A DNA stretch of 12,909 bases from SIG653 sp964509125 (GCA_964509125.1 CAZDVZ010000046.1:1-12909); one strand, 5' to 3'. Shown: positions 1 through 7,897, numbered from the stretch's first letter. A program made the numbers and translations. The notes: generated by a model not told the origin, from the sequence alone.

Positions 1-268
1 AGAAAGTATAATACGAACTGTAAGAATGAGCAGAAATATTTTTCAAACAAGTCCATTGGAGGCTGTACATATAATCGCCTCTGCCGGCAATGTTAAGCTG
101 ATTTTGCGTTGCTCCGTTTTCCGCGGCACTGTAAAATTCCGAAGAAACCTCAGTAATCTCTTCTTCATTCGCCGCACTCGCCATAAAGGGTGCGACAGCA
201 ATCACAGAAAGACAGAACATCAAAGACAGTGTTAATGACAAAAATGTCCTACAGAAAGATTTTCTCAT
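1..268 (-). CDS. Secreted protein, N-terminal part (runs off left edge)
   Basis: A reading frame of 89 codons starts at an ATG at 268 on the minus strand and is still open at the window edge. A GAGGGG ribosome binding site lies 8 bases before the start, behind a near-consensus promoter. The first ~32 residues form a classical signal peptide: a charged MRKSFCR start, a hydrophobic core, then an ASA cleavage site at residues 30-32. The mature part begins ANEEEITEV. Around residues 66-89 it contains RGDYMYSLQWTCLKN and SYSSYYTF. This spacing of Trp and aromatic residues reminds me of the entry segment of secreted clostridial NlpC/P60-like or amidase-like proteins, but that is only a resemblance. 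The visible part is exported to the surface or medium; its function cannot be assigned without the missing C-terminus. Confidence 0.75.
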   Translation of the reverse strand, partial: MRKSFCRTFLSLTLSLMFCLSVIAVAPFMASAANEEEITEVSSEFYSAAENGATQNQLNIAGRGDYMYSLQWTCLKNISAHSYSSYYTF

Positions 269-316
269 TGTTTTTACCCCTCACTATATTTTTATTCGTT
301 CTATTTGAACAAAAAT

Positions 317-345
317 ATTATACCACGAGGGCATAAATTTGTCAA
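317..345 (-). promoter_or_regulatory. Sigma-A promoter of the secreted-protein gene
   Basis: On the minus strand, TTGACA (345-340) and TATAAT (322-317) are separated by exactly 17 bases, and both hexamers match the consensus perfectly. The start codon at 268 lies about 50 bases downstream with a good ribosome binding site. This predicts strong vegetative expression. Confidence 0.85.
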
Positions 346-486
346 CAGCGATGAAAAATAATGGTAGCATTTTTACAAATTGGAAACACAGAGCATTTTT
401 AATTAATTTATTTAAATGCACAATTTACATTTTTTTCATAATAAAATTTTAAAAAGCGGTTTGAACTAAAAAAAATAAAAGTATTT

Positions 487-564
487 GTAATCCGTCGGGC
501 AGTTTCTCGTCGGGAAAATTGCGAAGTGCCCGCTGAGTGATTTTTCATTCAGCGGGTCTTTTTT
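487..564 (+). ncRNA. Possible attenuator or short terminated RNA
   Basis: A free-standing structured stretch lies in the 488-base gap between the divergent genes. CGGGCA at 496-501 can pair with TGCCCG at 527-532. The latter overlaps the 5' arm (529-540) of a strong terminator hairpin, so the two pairings exclude each other, as in an attenuator. No coding frame precedes it. It could be a short independent RNA of roughly 70-80 bases or an attenuated leader of the gene at 757. A weak promoter-like TTGAAC lies near 460. I recognise no riboswitch family. The rest of the gap (346-486 and 565-740) is AT-rich and holds nothing else clear. Confidence 0.35.
529..564 (+). terminator. Rho-independent terminator
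   Basis: CCCGCTGAGTGA at 529-540 pairs with TCATTCAGCGGG at 545-556 through 12 base pairs, including one G-U, with a 4-base T loop. TC and a run of six Ts follow. This is a classic plus-strand intrinsic terminator, although no gene in the window lies directly upstream on that strand. Confidence 0.8.
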
Positions 565-756
565 GTCGGTGTAAATTATCCAAAAAAATATAAGACTTCA
601 ATTTTTCTTCAATAATCCCTCGGTATAATAACTCGAAAATAGGGATGAGTAGCCGTTTCCCCCTAAAAGCAGGCAAAAGCAATGCAAAAGATCCGTATAG
701 TACAAACCCACAAAATAATTTTAGAGATACAAACACAAGAAAGGTGGACAAATAAA

Positions 757-2166
757 ATGACAACGATCATTGAACAAGCGATTAAAGGGCAGCGCAAAGC
801 AATGGAGCAGCTTTATGAGGCTAACAAGCAGAAGGTTTATTATGTTTCCCTACTTTTGCTTGGTAATGAAGTAGAGGCGGCAAATGCAACATTCTTTGCT
901 TTTAAGAATATATGGAACATCATGACTGCTCACGATGTTCAGACTGACGAGGATTTTAATCATTTGGCGATTCGTAAAGCCACGGAGTATTGCAAGCGGA
1001 AAGTTATAAAGGAAACCCCAAAGGCTTTCCGTATCCCGCAGAATCGCAATTTTCTAATTACAGGGGATAAAAACTTATGGGACGGCAGCGATAATGTCTC
1101 TGCCGATGTTCTGAGGCTTCTCCCGCCCCTGCAGCGATTTATCCTCGTTCTTCGAATTGCCGGCAATTATCCGCCCGAACAGATTGCAAAAGTTTTCAAG
1201 TTTGATATGAAGACAGTCGACATGGCAATAGAAACAGAACAAACCAACATTGAACGAGTTGCCTGTCATTCGGTCGAAAGCAAAAAGACATATGAACGGG
1301 TACTTGGAGTTATTCGTGATGGAGAGAAAAGTGCGAAGGTGCCTACCTTCGTAGACGAGAGAATTTCTGCCGTTATTGACAGCATTGCAGCACCTATTGA
1401 AAAGAAGAAAAAGAAACAACTTACGATTATTGGTGTCGTTACACTTGCGGTTTGCGTATTGGTGATCGGCATTATTGCTCTCGCCACACGAGATACCACC
1501 GACACATACACATCCGGTGATGATACCACTGTCAGCGATACCGCCGAAACATTTGATACAACCGGTAACACGATCATCTCGGAGCCTGTAATCGACCTTG
1601 ATGAAACCCTTACCTATTACGCAGATATTGAAATTGCCAATTACGGCACGATCACCGTTGAATTAGATCCGGACGCAGCGCCTGTGACGGTTGCCAACTT
1701 CGTCAATCTTGCCCAGAACGGATTTTATGACGGACTCACTTTCCATCGCATTATCGAGGACTTTATGATGCAGGGCGGCGATCCGCATGGCGACGGCACA
1801 GGCGGTAATACGGATGAAGACGGCAACGAAATCAATATCGTGGGCGAATTCACGAATAACGGCTATGAAAACAGTCTCTCTCATACCAGAGGCGCCATAT
1901 CCATGGCTCGCTCTGACGCCTATGACAGCGCAAGCTCGCAATTTTTTATCGTTCACGAAGACTGCACCGGTCTTGACGGAGAGTATGCTGTATTCGGCTA
2001 TGTAATCGAAGGCTTGGAGGTGGTTGATGCCGTTTGTGAATCCGCAGAACCTACCGATGGCAACGGAACCATTGAATCAGACGCACAACCGGTCATCACT
2101 TCAATCACAATCAGAACGGTAGAGATTTCCGATTCCGCTTCTGAAACGGAAACCGTAGCAGAATAG
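757..2166 (+). CDS. ECF-sigma-like / membrane / cyclophilin fusion protein
   Basis: The 469-residue protein starts at 757, where AAAGGTGG sits 9 bases upstream; an earlier in-frame ATG at 682 has no such site. Residues ~1-90 resemble sigma-70 region 2 of ECF factors (AMEQLYEANKQKVYYVSLLLLGN). Residues ~115-168 resemble region 4 (LLPPLQRFILVLRIAGNYPPEQIAKVF). A lysine patch (216-220) leads into one membrane helix (~221-243), then an acidic Thr/Asp-rich linker. A complete cyclophilin-type peptidyl-prolyl isomerase follows (~286-456). It has FHRII with the catalytic Arg (329-333), FMMQGGDP, GAISMAR, SSQFFI and LDGEYAVFG. The expected topology is sigma-like part inside and isomerase outside, acting on exported proteins. 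Whether the sigma-like part still binds RNA polymerase or DNA is unknown. A TATAAT at 624-629 may belong to its promoter, but no good -35 is visible. Confidence 0.9.
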   Translation: MTTIIEQAIKGQRKAMEQLYEANKQKVYYVSLLLLGNEVEAANATFFAFKNIWNIMTAHDVQTDEDFNHLAIRKATEYCKRKVIKETPKAFRIPQNRNFLITGDKNLWDGSDNVSADVLRLLPPLQRFILVLRIAGNYPPEQIAKVFKFDMKTVDMAIETEQTNIERVACHSVESKKTYERVLGVIRDGEKSAKVPTFVDERISAVIDSIAAPIEKKKKKQLTIIGVVTLAVCVLVIGIIALATRDTTDTYTSGDDTTVSDTAETFDTTGNTIISEPVIDLDETLTYYADIEIANYGTITVELDPDAAPVTVANFVNLAQNGFYDGLTFHRIIEDFMMQGGDPHGDGTGGNTDEDGNEINIVGEFTNNGYENSLSHTRGAISMARSDAYDSASSQFFIVHEDCTGLDGEYAVFGYVIEGLEVVDAVCESAEPTDGNGTIESDAQPVITSITIRTVEISDSASETETVAE

Positions 2167-2269
2167 CTTTGCAGAAACAAAAGAACCGCATGAACTACGC
2201 TATTGTCGTATGCGCGGAAACGAAAAAGTTTCCGAACAATGCCTCCTCACTGTAGCGGTGCAGAACATG

Positions 2270-2313
2270 AAAAAAATCGCTTTCATCCTCCGGAAGAGGA
2301 GTTTGCATTTTTT
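2270..2313 (+). terminator. Probable terminator after the cyclophilin fusion gene
   Basis: AAAAAAT at the left end can pair with ATTTTTT at the right, closing over an inner TCCTC-CGGAA-GAGGA hairpin (2286-2300). The right arm forms the T tract. It lies about 100 bases after the stop codon of the upstream gene. The stem has an internal loop, so strength is uncertain. Confidence 0.5.
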
Positions 2314-2349
2314 ATCAGATTTGATTGAAATCCCTTTTTATGTGATTAG

Positions 2350-2370
2350 AACCCGCCTAAAAGGCGGGTT
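2350..2370. terminator. GC-rich hairpin between convergent genes
   Basis: AACCCGCCT and AGGCGGGTT form a perfect 9-bp stem over a 3-base loop, between two genes that converge. The stem is typical of an intrinsic terminator, but neither side carries a real T tract. A bidirectional role is inferred from position. The remainder of 2167-2467 holds no gene I can support. Confidence 0.5.
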
Positions 2371-2467
2371 CATTACTCTGAAAACGTCTATTATACAGCT
2401 ATTCCCGTTGATTTTTCGATCCGTCTATCAAATGCAAAATGTTAATTTTCATTTTTCACACTTGATA

Positions 2468-4462
2468 TTAAAGCTCAATAGAACGAAGGTCATACGGCTC
2501 TAATTCAACGTCGATCAAACCGTTTCCTGAAACACCATATTCATTGGGAGAAAACTTGAGCTTAACCGTTTTTTTCTTTTCAGAGATGTTAGCAATCATA
2601 ATCACAGTTTTTGAAGAATCTTCAGATTTCCAAGCCTGAACCAATATGTTTTTTAAATCGCATTCAGACGTAGAAAACCACTCAAGACCACTTTCCACCA
2701 CCGGCGGGCGAAGCATAACTCCTTTATTGAAAAAGTCAAGGTTTGCCATTCTGAAGTCCACGGCTTTTTTCATATAGTTCAGTCTATCCTCATCAAAGTC
2801 TTCTCTTGCGCCAAACCATCCAGGCTGCTGGCCATACAAAACCGCTTCGGCAAAATGATAACGGAAGTAATTCTCATCCTCGTCAAGACATTCTGTGTGA
2901 CGTCCTACAAGCTGTATATATCCTGAATAAATTACACAATAAGCAGGTACAAGGTCATTAAGATTCCACTGCCAGGTCAAAAATCCGTCAAAAGCCTTCA
3001 AATATCCTTCGCCATTGCACTCTGTAAAGTAAAAAGATTCTGCAGGACGGTTTTTCTTGATTTTTTCCATCATTTCATTGTATAATTCCGTCCAATAGCT
3101 TCCGCCACCAGGTATGTGACCATGCTCTGTACTGTGACAAGGAACAGGCTCTAATGCTGCAACCTGATCAAAATATACACCGTCAATGGGAAGGTTCTTC
3201 TCCATATCACGAACTAAATCTTCAATAATTTCATGCCATTTTGAATAGCCGGGACAAATAGCTGCAAGATAAACACTGTCTCCGTTTGGTCTTTTGCTTC
3301 CGTAATCCACCTGATGCTTATTTCCATCGGGATAAATAGCTACACCATGAACGCCTGTATTATCAAAATTCATTTCATAACCAGAATCACCATCTTTTGT
3401 ATCCCAGCTTACAGCATTTATATACGGAGCAACGTAAATATCTGCCTCTTTGAAAGCCTTGAAGGATTCGATGCTCTCTTTTTTGGCAGGCATATAATGA
3501 GGATAGTCGACGTCAAAAATAATTTTATGCCACGAATATGGATGTGCGGCAATAGGTACTCCCATTTTTTCACGAAGCTGCAAAAGCCCTTTTGTGGAGC
3601 TTTCGTGAAATGCTTCTGTTCCATTGTACTTAGCCCACATTCCAATTTCTTTAAACTTTGAAGCCGTATCAGGACGTCCTTTTTCTGAAAGCCATTTTGC
3701 GTCTTTATATACGAATTCACGATAAATCAAAGTAGCATCGTACCAATCTCCAACAAAGAATTGCCATCTGATGAATCCGCCAACAGAAAAAGAGTTTGCA
3801 ACCGTTCCGGCACCAATAGCAGCAAACCATGCAGTTATTTTTGCTTCATTATCCTTTGCAAGGACGTTGAATTCTTTAAAGCAAGCATTTGGGTCATGAA
3901 TACCTAAATACAACCCGTTTTTCTTGCCCCAATATGCAAAATACTGCATGGACAAATAAAATCCCGGATATGGATAATATGAATCAAATCCGTTAACCCC
4001 AACATTCATTATAGCACGTCCGCTTCTGTCAGGAGCAAAAAGGTTGATTTCCTCGCCTTTTATCGCGGGCGTTGTATAGGTAATATATTCCGCGGCGAAT
4101 TCTGTCGAATTATTTATTACGTTTGTATGCCACGAAATACCATTTTCATCTGCTTTTCCCACGAGCTCTACGCAAATTTTAGAAAAGTTTTTGTAATCAT
4201 AAAACGTAATTCTGATAGAATCTTTTTCTGATTCTGCACAAACTTTTTTCCAGCCCTGAGATGAATCAAACGTATAAAACCTTCCGTTTAAATCTTTCAA
4301 TTTCATAGTAAAAAGTGATGATTGAATCAAAGCAAACTGGCCAAAGCTTCCGTCACAAATCTTTGCACCGTCTTCAGATACGTCAATTATCACAGACCAT
4401 AAATCTGTTTTAATTGTAAATCTTTCCAATTTTGGACAATCAACGGCTTCTTTAAAAATCAT
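2468..4462 (-). CDS. DUF6259-type glycoside-hydrolase-like protein
   Basis: The 664-residue protein starts at 4462, with AGAGAGGA 6 bases upstream; a longer frame to 4546 runs into the promoter and lacks a ribosome binding site. There is no signal peptide, so it should be cytoplasmic. The N-terminal ~250 residues look like a beta-sandwich. A TIM-barrel-like middle (~270-560) follows, then a small C-terminal beta domain (~600-664). The barrel shows DGVYFDQVAA (Asp432) followed by PCHSTEHGHIPGGG, a signature I associate with DUF6259 proteins. YFTECNGEGY (Glu481) comes next. Asp432 and Glu481 sit where nucleophile and acid/base residues would lie in retaining hydrolases. Substrate is unknown; a cytoplasmic location suggests oligosaccharides already imported. 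It is monocistronic here. Confidence 0.85.
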   Translation of the reverse strand: MIFKEAVDCPKLERFTIKTDLWSVIIDVSEDGAKICDGSFGQFALIQSSLFTMKLKDLNGRFYTFDSSQGWKKVCAESEKDSIRITFYDYKNFSKICVELVGKADENGISWHTNVINNSTEFAAEYITYTTPAIKGEEINLFAPDRSGRAIMNVGVNGFDSYYPYPGFYLSMQYFAYWGKKNGLYLGIHDPNACFKEFNVLAKDNEAKITAWFAAIGAGTVANSFSVGGFIRWQFFVGDWYDATLIYREFVYKDAKWLSEKGRPDTASKFKEIGMWAKYNGTEAFHESSTKGLLQLREKMGVPIAAHPYSWHKIIFDVDYPHYMPAKKESIESFKAFKEADIYVAPYINAVSWDTKDGDSGYEMNFDNTGVHGVAIYPDGNKHQVDYGSKRPNGDSVYLAAICPGYSKWHEIIEDLVRDMEKNLPIDGVYFDQVAALEPVPCHSTEHGHIPGGGSYWTELYNEMMEKIKKNRPAESFYFTECNGEGYLKAFDGFLTWQWNLNDLVPAYCVIYSGYIQLVGRHTECLDEDENYFRYHFAEAVLYGQQPGWFGAREDFDEDRLNYMKKAVDFRMANLDFFNKGVMLRPPVVESGLEWFSTSECDLKNILVQAWKSEDSSKTVIMIANISEKKKTVKLKFSPNEYGVSGNGLIDVELEPYDLRSIEL

Positions 4463-4517
4463 AATATATCCTCTCTTAATTACTTTTAAACAAATCATTT
4501 GCGTTGCTCTGTATTTG

Positions 4518-4546
4518 ATTTTATCACATAAAAATAAAATATGCAA
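4518..4546 (-). promoter_or_regulatory. Promoter of the DUF6259 gene
   Basis: On the minus strand, TTGCAT (4546-4541) and TAAAAT (4523-4518) are 17 bases apart, with an extended -10 TGA directly before the -10 hexamer. The start codon at 4462 lies about 55 bases downstream. Confidence 0.7.
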
Positions 4547-4692
4547 TAGTTTTAGTTATTTTTGTTTATTATTTATGTTGTAATTTCACGGAGCACTTTC
4601 GAACCATAGGTCAACCTATACTCCCTCACGAAAAGCAGATATTTCATTGACGTTTGAAGCATTTTCATTTACTATTACTTGATAAATCAACG

Positions 4693-4711
4693 AAATCAGG
4701 AAATGAATTTA
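4693..4711 (+). repeat. 19-bp direct repeat, copy 1 (possible operator)
   Basis: AAATCAGGAAATGAATTTA lies 14 bases before the -35 box of the TipAS promoter. It matches the copy at 4804-4822 at 18 of 19 positions. Confidence 0.6.
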
Positions 4712-4725
4712 TTCGTCAAAAAATG

Positions 4726-4754
4726 TTGACTGTAATCTTTTTTTATGATATAAT
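4726..4754 (+). promoter_or_regulatory. Sigma-A promoter of the TipAS-kinase operon
   Basis: TTGACT (4726-4731) and TATAAT (4749-4754) are 17 bases apart. A TGA extended -10 precedes the -10 hexamer. The leader to the start at 4855 is about 95 bases and contains repeat copy 2. The rest of the 392-base gap from 4463 holds no gene. Confidence 0.85.
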
Positions 4755-4803
4755 GAAAATGTGAAATGATACTGTGATGCTATAATTCAATTTGTTTCAT
4801 TTA

Positions 4804-4822
4804 AAATCAGGAAATGCATTTA
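4804..4822 (+). repeat. 19-bp direct repeat, copy 2 (possible operator)
   Basis: AAATCAGGAAATGCATTTA lies between the -10 box and the ribosome binding site of the TipAS gene. It includes the perfect palindrome AAATGCATTT. Two near-identical copies on either side of one promoter look like sites for a repressor or activator. Confidence 0.6.
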
Positions 4823-4854
4823 ATAATAAATTTACAAGTTTTTGAGGTTTACAA

Positions 4855-5223
4855 ATGAATAACTACAAAAACGAAGTGTTTGAGCGTTGGGGCCATACCG
4901 ACGCATACCGCGAGCACAAGCAAAAAACAAAGAATCACACAAAAGAAAAGTGGGCAGAAGCTAATGACGGGTTAATGGTTATCTTTGCCGAGTTTGCCGC
5001 GTGCAAGGATAGCGGTGCGAGTGATGATTCTGCCCAGGCACAAGCGCTTGTTGCAAAGCTTCAATTACACATCACAGCAAACTACTACACCTGTACGAAT
5101 GAAATTCTTGCAGGGCTTGGTAAGATGTACGTTGCTGACGAACGATTCAAGAAGAATATCGACAAGTACGGCGAAGGAACTGCCGAATTTGTATTTGAAG
5201 CTATTACATACTTTACAAGGTGA
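4855..5223 (+). CDS. Stand-alone TipAS antibiotic-recognition domain protein
   Basis: The 122-residue protein is essentially one TipAS domain, the all-helical ligand-binding part of the MerR-type regulator TipA, which binds thiopeptide antibiotics. The family pattern is visible as VFERWGHTDAYREHKQKTKNHTKEKW near residues 8-33 and KYGEGTAEFVFEAI near the C-terminus. There is no DNA-binding domain, so it may sequester a drug or act as a partner rather than a classical regulator. GAGG lies 7 bases before the start. It is the first gene behind a strong promoter, and the kinase-like gene follows after 6 bases, so the two are probably co-transcribed. The ligand is unknown; related stand-alone proteins need not bind thiopeptides. 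Confidence 0.85.
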   Translation: MNNYKNEVFERWGHTDAYREHKQKTKNHTKEKWAEANDGLMVIFAEFAACKDSGASDDSAQAQALVAKLQLHITANYYTCTNEILAGLGKMYVADERFKKNIDKYGEGTAEFVFEAITYFTR

Positions 5224-5229
5224 CTGGAT

Positions 5230-5898
5230 ATGCAGATTGAAAATAACATCTTAAAACACTACTTAAAAAAAGTATATTTCATCACGGGAACAGCATACGC
5301 GGGCAAATCCACTACCGTTAAAATGCTTTCAGAGCGTTACGATATGGTTTTCTGTGGAGAGAATTACCATATTGCAGTATCAGATATTGTAGCTACACCC
5401 GATTTACAGCCCGATCTTTGTTACAGAAGAAGTCTTACAGATTGGAAGGATTTCGTTACCCGCGCCCCTGCTGAATACGAACGATGGATGTATAACTCTG
5501 GAAAAGAGGGAGCAGGATTTGAGATAGCAGAGCTTATTTCCCTCTCCAAAAACAAAAAAGTGATTGTTGACACGTGCATTCCTTTGGACATACTTAAAGA
5601 GATATCGGATTATAATCACGTCGCAGTTATGCTTTCGCCTCAGTCTATGAGTGTGGAACGCTTCTTTGACAGAAACGATCCTGACAAACAATTTCTTTTG
5701 AACATTATTGACAGTTGCGAAGATTCTGCTGCTGTAATGGAAAACTATCGTAGGGGACTTGCGCTCATCAACAGCAAAGAACACTATGACGAATACGCCA
5801 ACAGCGGCTTTTTCACCGTTGTACGCGAGGATAACGGACTTGATACAAGAGAAGAAATGTGCGATAAAATTGCAAGACATTTTGGTTTGATGGAATGA
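5230..5898 (+). CDS. P-loop kinase-like protein
   Basis: This 222-residue protein has a Walker A motif GTAYAGKST (residues 20-28) and a Walker B-like KKVIVDTCIP (109-118, Asp114). An Arg-containing lid-like segment lies at SVERFFDRNDPDKQ (141-154). The layout fits small-molecule kinases of the adenylate/shikimate/chloramphenicol-phosphotransferase superfamily. The substrate is not recognisable. AAGGTGA overlaps the stop of the TipAS gene and serves as ribosome binding site, so translation may be coupled. Pairing with a drug-binding TipAS protein makes modification of a drug or nucleotide-like small molecule a reasonable guess, but only a guess. A zeta-toxin-like function is an alternative, though no antitoxin is adjacent. 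Confidence 0.7.
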   Translation: MQIENNILKHYLKKVYFITGTAYAGKSTTVKMLSERYDMVFCGENYHIAVSDIVATPDLQPDLCYRRSLTDWKDFVTRAPAEYERWMYNSGKEGAGFEIAELISLSKNKKVIVDTCIPLDILKEISDYNHVAVMLSPQSMSVERFFDRNDPDKQFLLNIIDSCEDSAAVMENYRRGLALINSKEHYDEYANSGFFTVVREDNGLDTREEMCDKIARHFGLME

Positions 5899-6248
5899 AA
5901 TGATATTTGGATTATGTTTAACGTATATCCCAAGCGTGATACTGTATTTGACAATGTTGATACAAGCATCAAAGACAAAGAACACAAAAAAATATTGCAG
6001 TAATAATCGAAACAATAAGCAAATACGAAGAAGTTGATATATGGGTTGCATTTGGTAACCACATTTACGAAAGAACGTATATGAGTTACTGCTTGAAAGA
6101 TATTTACGAAAAGCTTTCGGGAATAAAAATCAATTGGTTGTCAATCGGCGTCAACAAAAGCTGTGCGCAAAAGCATCCGTTATATCAGAAAAGCACGTCC
6201 CGACTTGTTTCATTTGACATGAGCGCATACATAAACACTTTGAAATGA
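5899..6248 (+). pseudogene. DUF1643 protein remnant (N-terminus missing, frameshifted)
   Basis: Directly after the kinase stop, one frame reads DIWIMFNVYPKRDT and ends at TAA 6001. The preceding frame then continues KNIAVIIETISKYEEVDIWVAFGNHIYERTYMS and ends at TGA 6246-6248. Joined, they match the C-terminal half of DUF1643 proteins (NVYPxR near the start, the W-A-x-G-N segment, HPLY near the end). The usual N-terminal region is absent. The break falls in a run of seven As (5986-5992), where one more A would restore the frame. That suggests decay, a sequencing error, or slippage on A7. DUF1643 has no established biochemical role that I know of. Confidence 0.65.
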
Positions 6249-6260
6249 GAGGTGATAATA

Positions 6261-6497
6261 TTGCGTGAAAAAAGCAAGCGTATCCCTATTGCGATATGTC
6301 CCAATACATAGTGCGGGAGAATGCTTCTGTTTAGCTGAAATCCAAAGGATAAATACTACATCGAAACAAAGGTTGCCGATGATAACTATAAAGGCAAAAC
6401 AATGATGTGCTCCAAATGCAAAACCTTTGTTGCAATTATTGAAAAGCCAAAAGTTGCACACGGCTATGTAGCAATCCCGATTATTAAAGCGGTGTAA
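6261..6497 (+). pseudogene. Small Cys-motif protein, frameshifted
   Basis: A TTG start at 6261 has AGAGGTG 6 bases upstream, overlapping the end of the DUF1643 remnant. It begins LREKSKRIPIAICP and stops at 6276-6311. A second frame supplies SAGECFCLAEI. The first frame resumes with PKDKYYIETKVADDNYKGK, MMCSKCK and VAIPIIKAV, ending at TAA 6495-6497. The intact ancestor would be a protein of about 78 residues with Cys pairs suggestive of a zinc ribbon. Two compensating frameshifts are needed, so it is either decayed or affected by sequencing errors. It appears to be the last member of the TipAS operon. I do not recognise a named family. Confidence 0.5.
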
Positions 6498-6568
6498 AAC
6501 CCAAAAAATCCCAAGTGAGCTATCCTCCCATCAGTGAAAGTGGGAATTAAGGGTGCGCATCAGAACTT

Positions 6569-6596
6569 AATACAGAGAAAAACTCTGTATTGTTTT
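6569..6596 (+). terminator. Rho-independent terminator
   Basis: AATACAGAG (6569-6577) and CTCTGTATT (6583-6591) form a perfect 9-bp stem over five As, followed by G and four Ts. It would end the TipAS-kinase operon, and it separates that operon from the truncated Rhs fragment. Confidence 0.7.
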
Positions 6597-6721
6597 GGTA
6601 CTCATTTTTATTTTAAAAGTTAATATAGCAGCTATAAAACACGTTAACCTTTTCAAACAACGAAACTCAAATAGTAAGTGCAGAATTCAATTTTGAATCT
6701 GAAGATTGGCAATACGTTTCT

Positions 6722-7897
6722 ATGGGTATTGTTCCCAAGCTCGATGAAACGGATATGAATTCATTAATAATTACGCAAATCAAAGTATATTGTGAGTATA
6801 ATTGTAATGCAAATACTGCTTACTTCGACGGAATTTCTCTTACAAAAGAACCTGCACAAACTTACGAATACGATAAAAACGGAAACAGAACAGCTAAGAA
6901 AACATACGAATACACGGCTGCTCCTTCCCTTGGAAACATTCTTCAAACCGAAATATACACCTATGGTAATTCGAACTGGAAGGATCTCTTAACAAATTAC
7001 CAGGTTCTTGATTCCGAAAATACGGTAATCAAAAACAAAAACTTTAATTTTAATTCTGCCGGAACCCCTTTTGGCACTGTCTCTATGTCACCATTAGGTT
7101 ATGATGATGCGGATATGCTTTGGGAATATGGATGTGGCGATGAATACGTTCATTGTTACTATAATTCCGACGGAATCAGAATTAAAAAGATAATATATCA
7201 CATTGATTGGGAATACATTATAAACGTAGAATATATTCTCGATGGAAGCACAATTATAGGCGAGAAGAGAACAAGAACAGGCGAAAATCCTATGACAGAA
7301 ACCCTTTATTATATTTACGATGATAAAGGTGAACTCGCAGGATTTACATATAACGGAACTCCATACTACTATGGAAAAAATATTCAAGGTGATATAGTTT
7401 CCATATATGATGCAAACGCTGACCTTGTTGTAAGATATACCTACGATGCTTTGGGAAATGGTACAGGCATTACAGGAGCTCTTGCAACAACAATCGGTGA
7501 AATCAACCCATTCAGATACAGAGGATATTATTTTGATTCAGAGTCAGGCTGCTATTATCTTAACAGCCGTTATTATGACCCTGTAACCGGAAGATTTGCA
7601 ACTCCTGATGCAGTAGATGTTTTAGGCGTTGAACAAGCAAACCTTGGTCAGTATAATTTATTTGCTTATTGCCTTAATGATCCTGTTAATCGATTTGATG
7701 CTAACGGAAATTTATCTTGGAAGAACTGGGCAAAAGTAGCTATAGGAGCGGTGGCTCTTGTTGGAGCTGTGGCATTGACTGTTGCAGCGGGCGGTGGAGC
7801 TGCTCCTGTTGCTTTGGGCGTTGCTAAAGTGGTTGGCAGTGTTGCAGAAAATTTCCGGAATTGTAAAAAATACAAAAAAATACATAGTCAATGGTAG
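6722..7897 (+). CDS. Rhs/YD-repeat core fragment, 5'-truncated (cassette 1)
   Basis: The longest ATG frame encodes 391 residues, but homologous-looking sequence (VSAEFNFESEDWQYVS) is already open from 6638, right after a stop. The piece is therefore a tail of a much larger rhs gene without its own start. It begins in a CBM-like module (NANTAYFDGISL). YD-type repeats follow (TYEYDKNGNRT, YIYDDKGELAGFTYNG). The hallmark Rhs core end is present: FRYRGYYFDSESGCYYLNSRYYDPVTGRF and NLFAYCLNDPVNRFDANG. After the core come a hydrophobic Ala/Gly/Val segment and a short frame-shifted tail ending IHSQW. In intact proteins the core forms a shell that holds a C-terminal toxin. Here the toxin frame is broken just downstream. 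No promoter or ribosome binding site is visible, so it is probably silent. Confidence 0.85.
   Translation: MGIVPKLDETDMNSLIITQIKVYCEYNCNANTAYFDGISLTKEPAQTYEYDKNGNRTAKKTYEYTAAPSLGNILQTEIYTYGNSNWKDLLTNYQVLDSENTVIKNKNFNFNSAGTPFGTVSMSPLGYDDADMLWEYGCGDEYVHCYYNSDGIRIKKIIYHIDWEYIINVEYILDGSTIIGEKRTRTGENPMTETLYYIYDDKGELAGFTYNGTPYYYGKNIQGDIVSIYDANADLVVRYTYDALGNGTGITGALATTIGEINPFRYRGYYFDSESGCYYLNSRYYDPVTGRFATPDAVDVLGVEQANLGQYNLFAYCLNDPVNRFDANGNLSWKNWAKVAIGAVALVGAVALTVAAGGGAAPVALGVAKVVGSVAENFRNCKKYKKIHSQW

Noticed and set aside
26..235. 69-codon plus-strand frame
   Set aside because: It lies opposite the secreted-protein gene, which has a signal peptide, ribosome binding site and consensus promoter; the plus frame has none of these.
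1075..1577. Minus-strand frames of about 100 codons
   Set aside because: They are shadows of the sigma-cyclophilin fusion gene, whose protein motifs are clear.
5404..6062. 215- and 92-codon minus-strand frames
   Set aside because: They are opposite the kinase-like gene and DUF1643 remnant; both sets of plus-strand motifs are unmistakable and the minus frames lack ribosome binding sites.
6526..6545. TCCCA/TGGGA hairpin before the Rhs fragment as an IS200/IS605-type end
   Set aside because: The stem is only 5 bp, and no TnpA or TnpB gene or matching second end is visible in the window.
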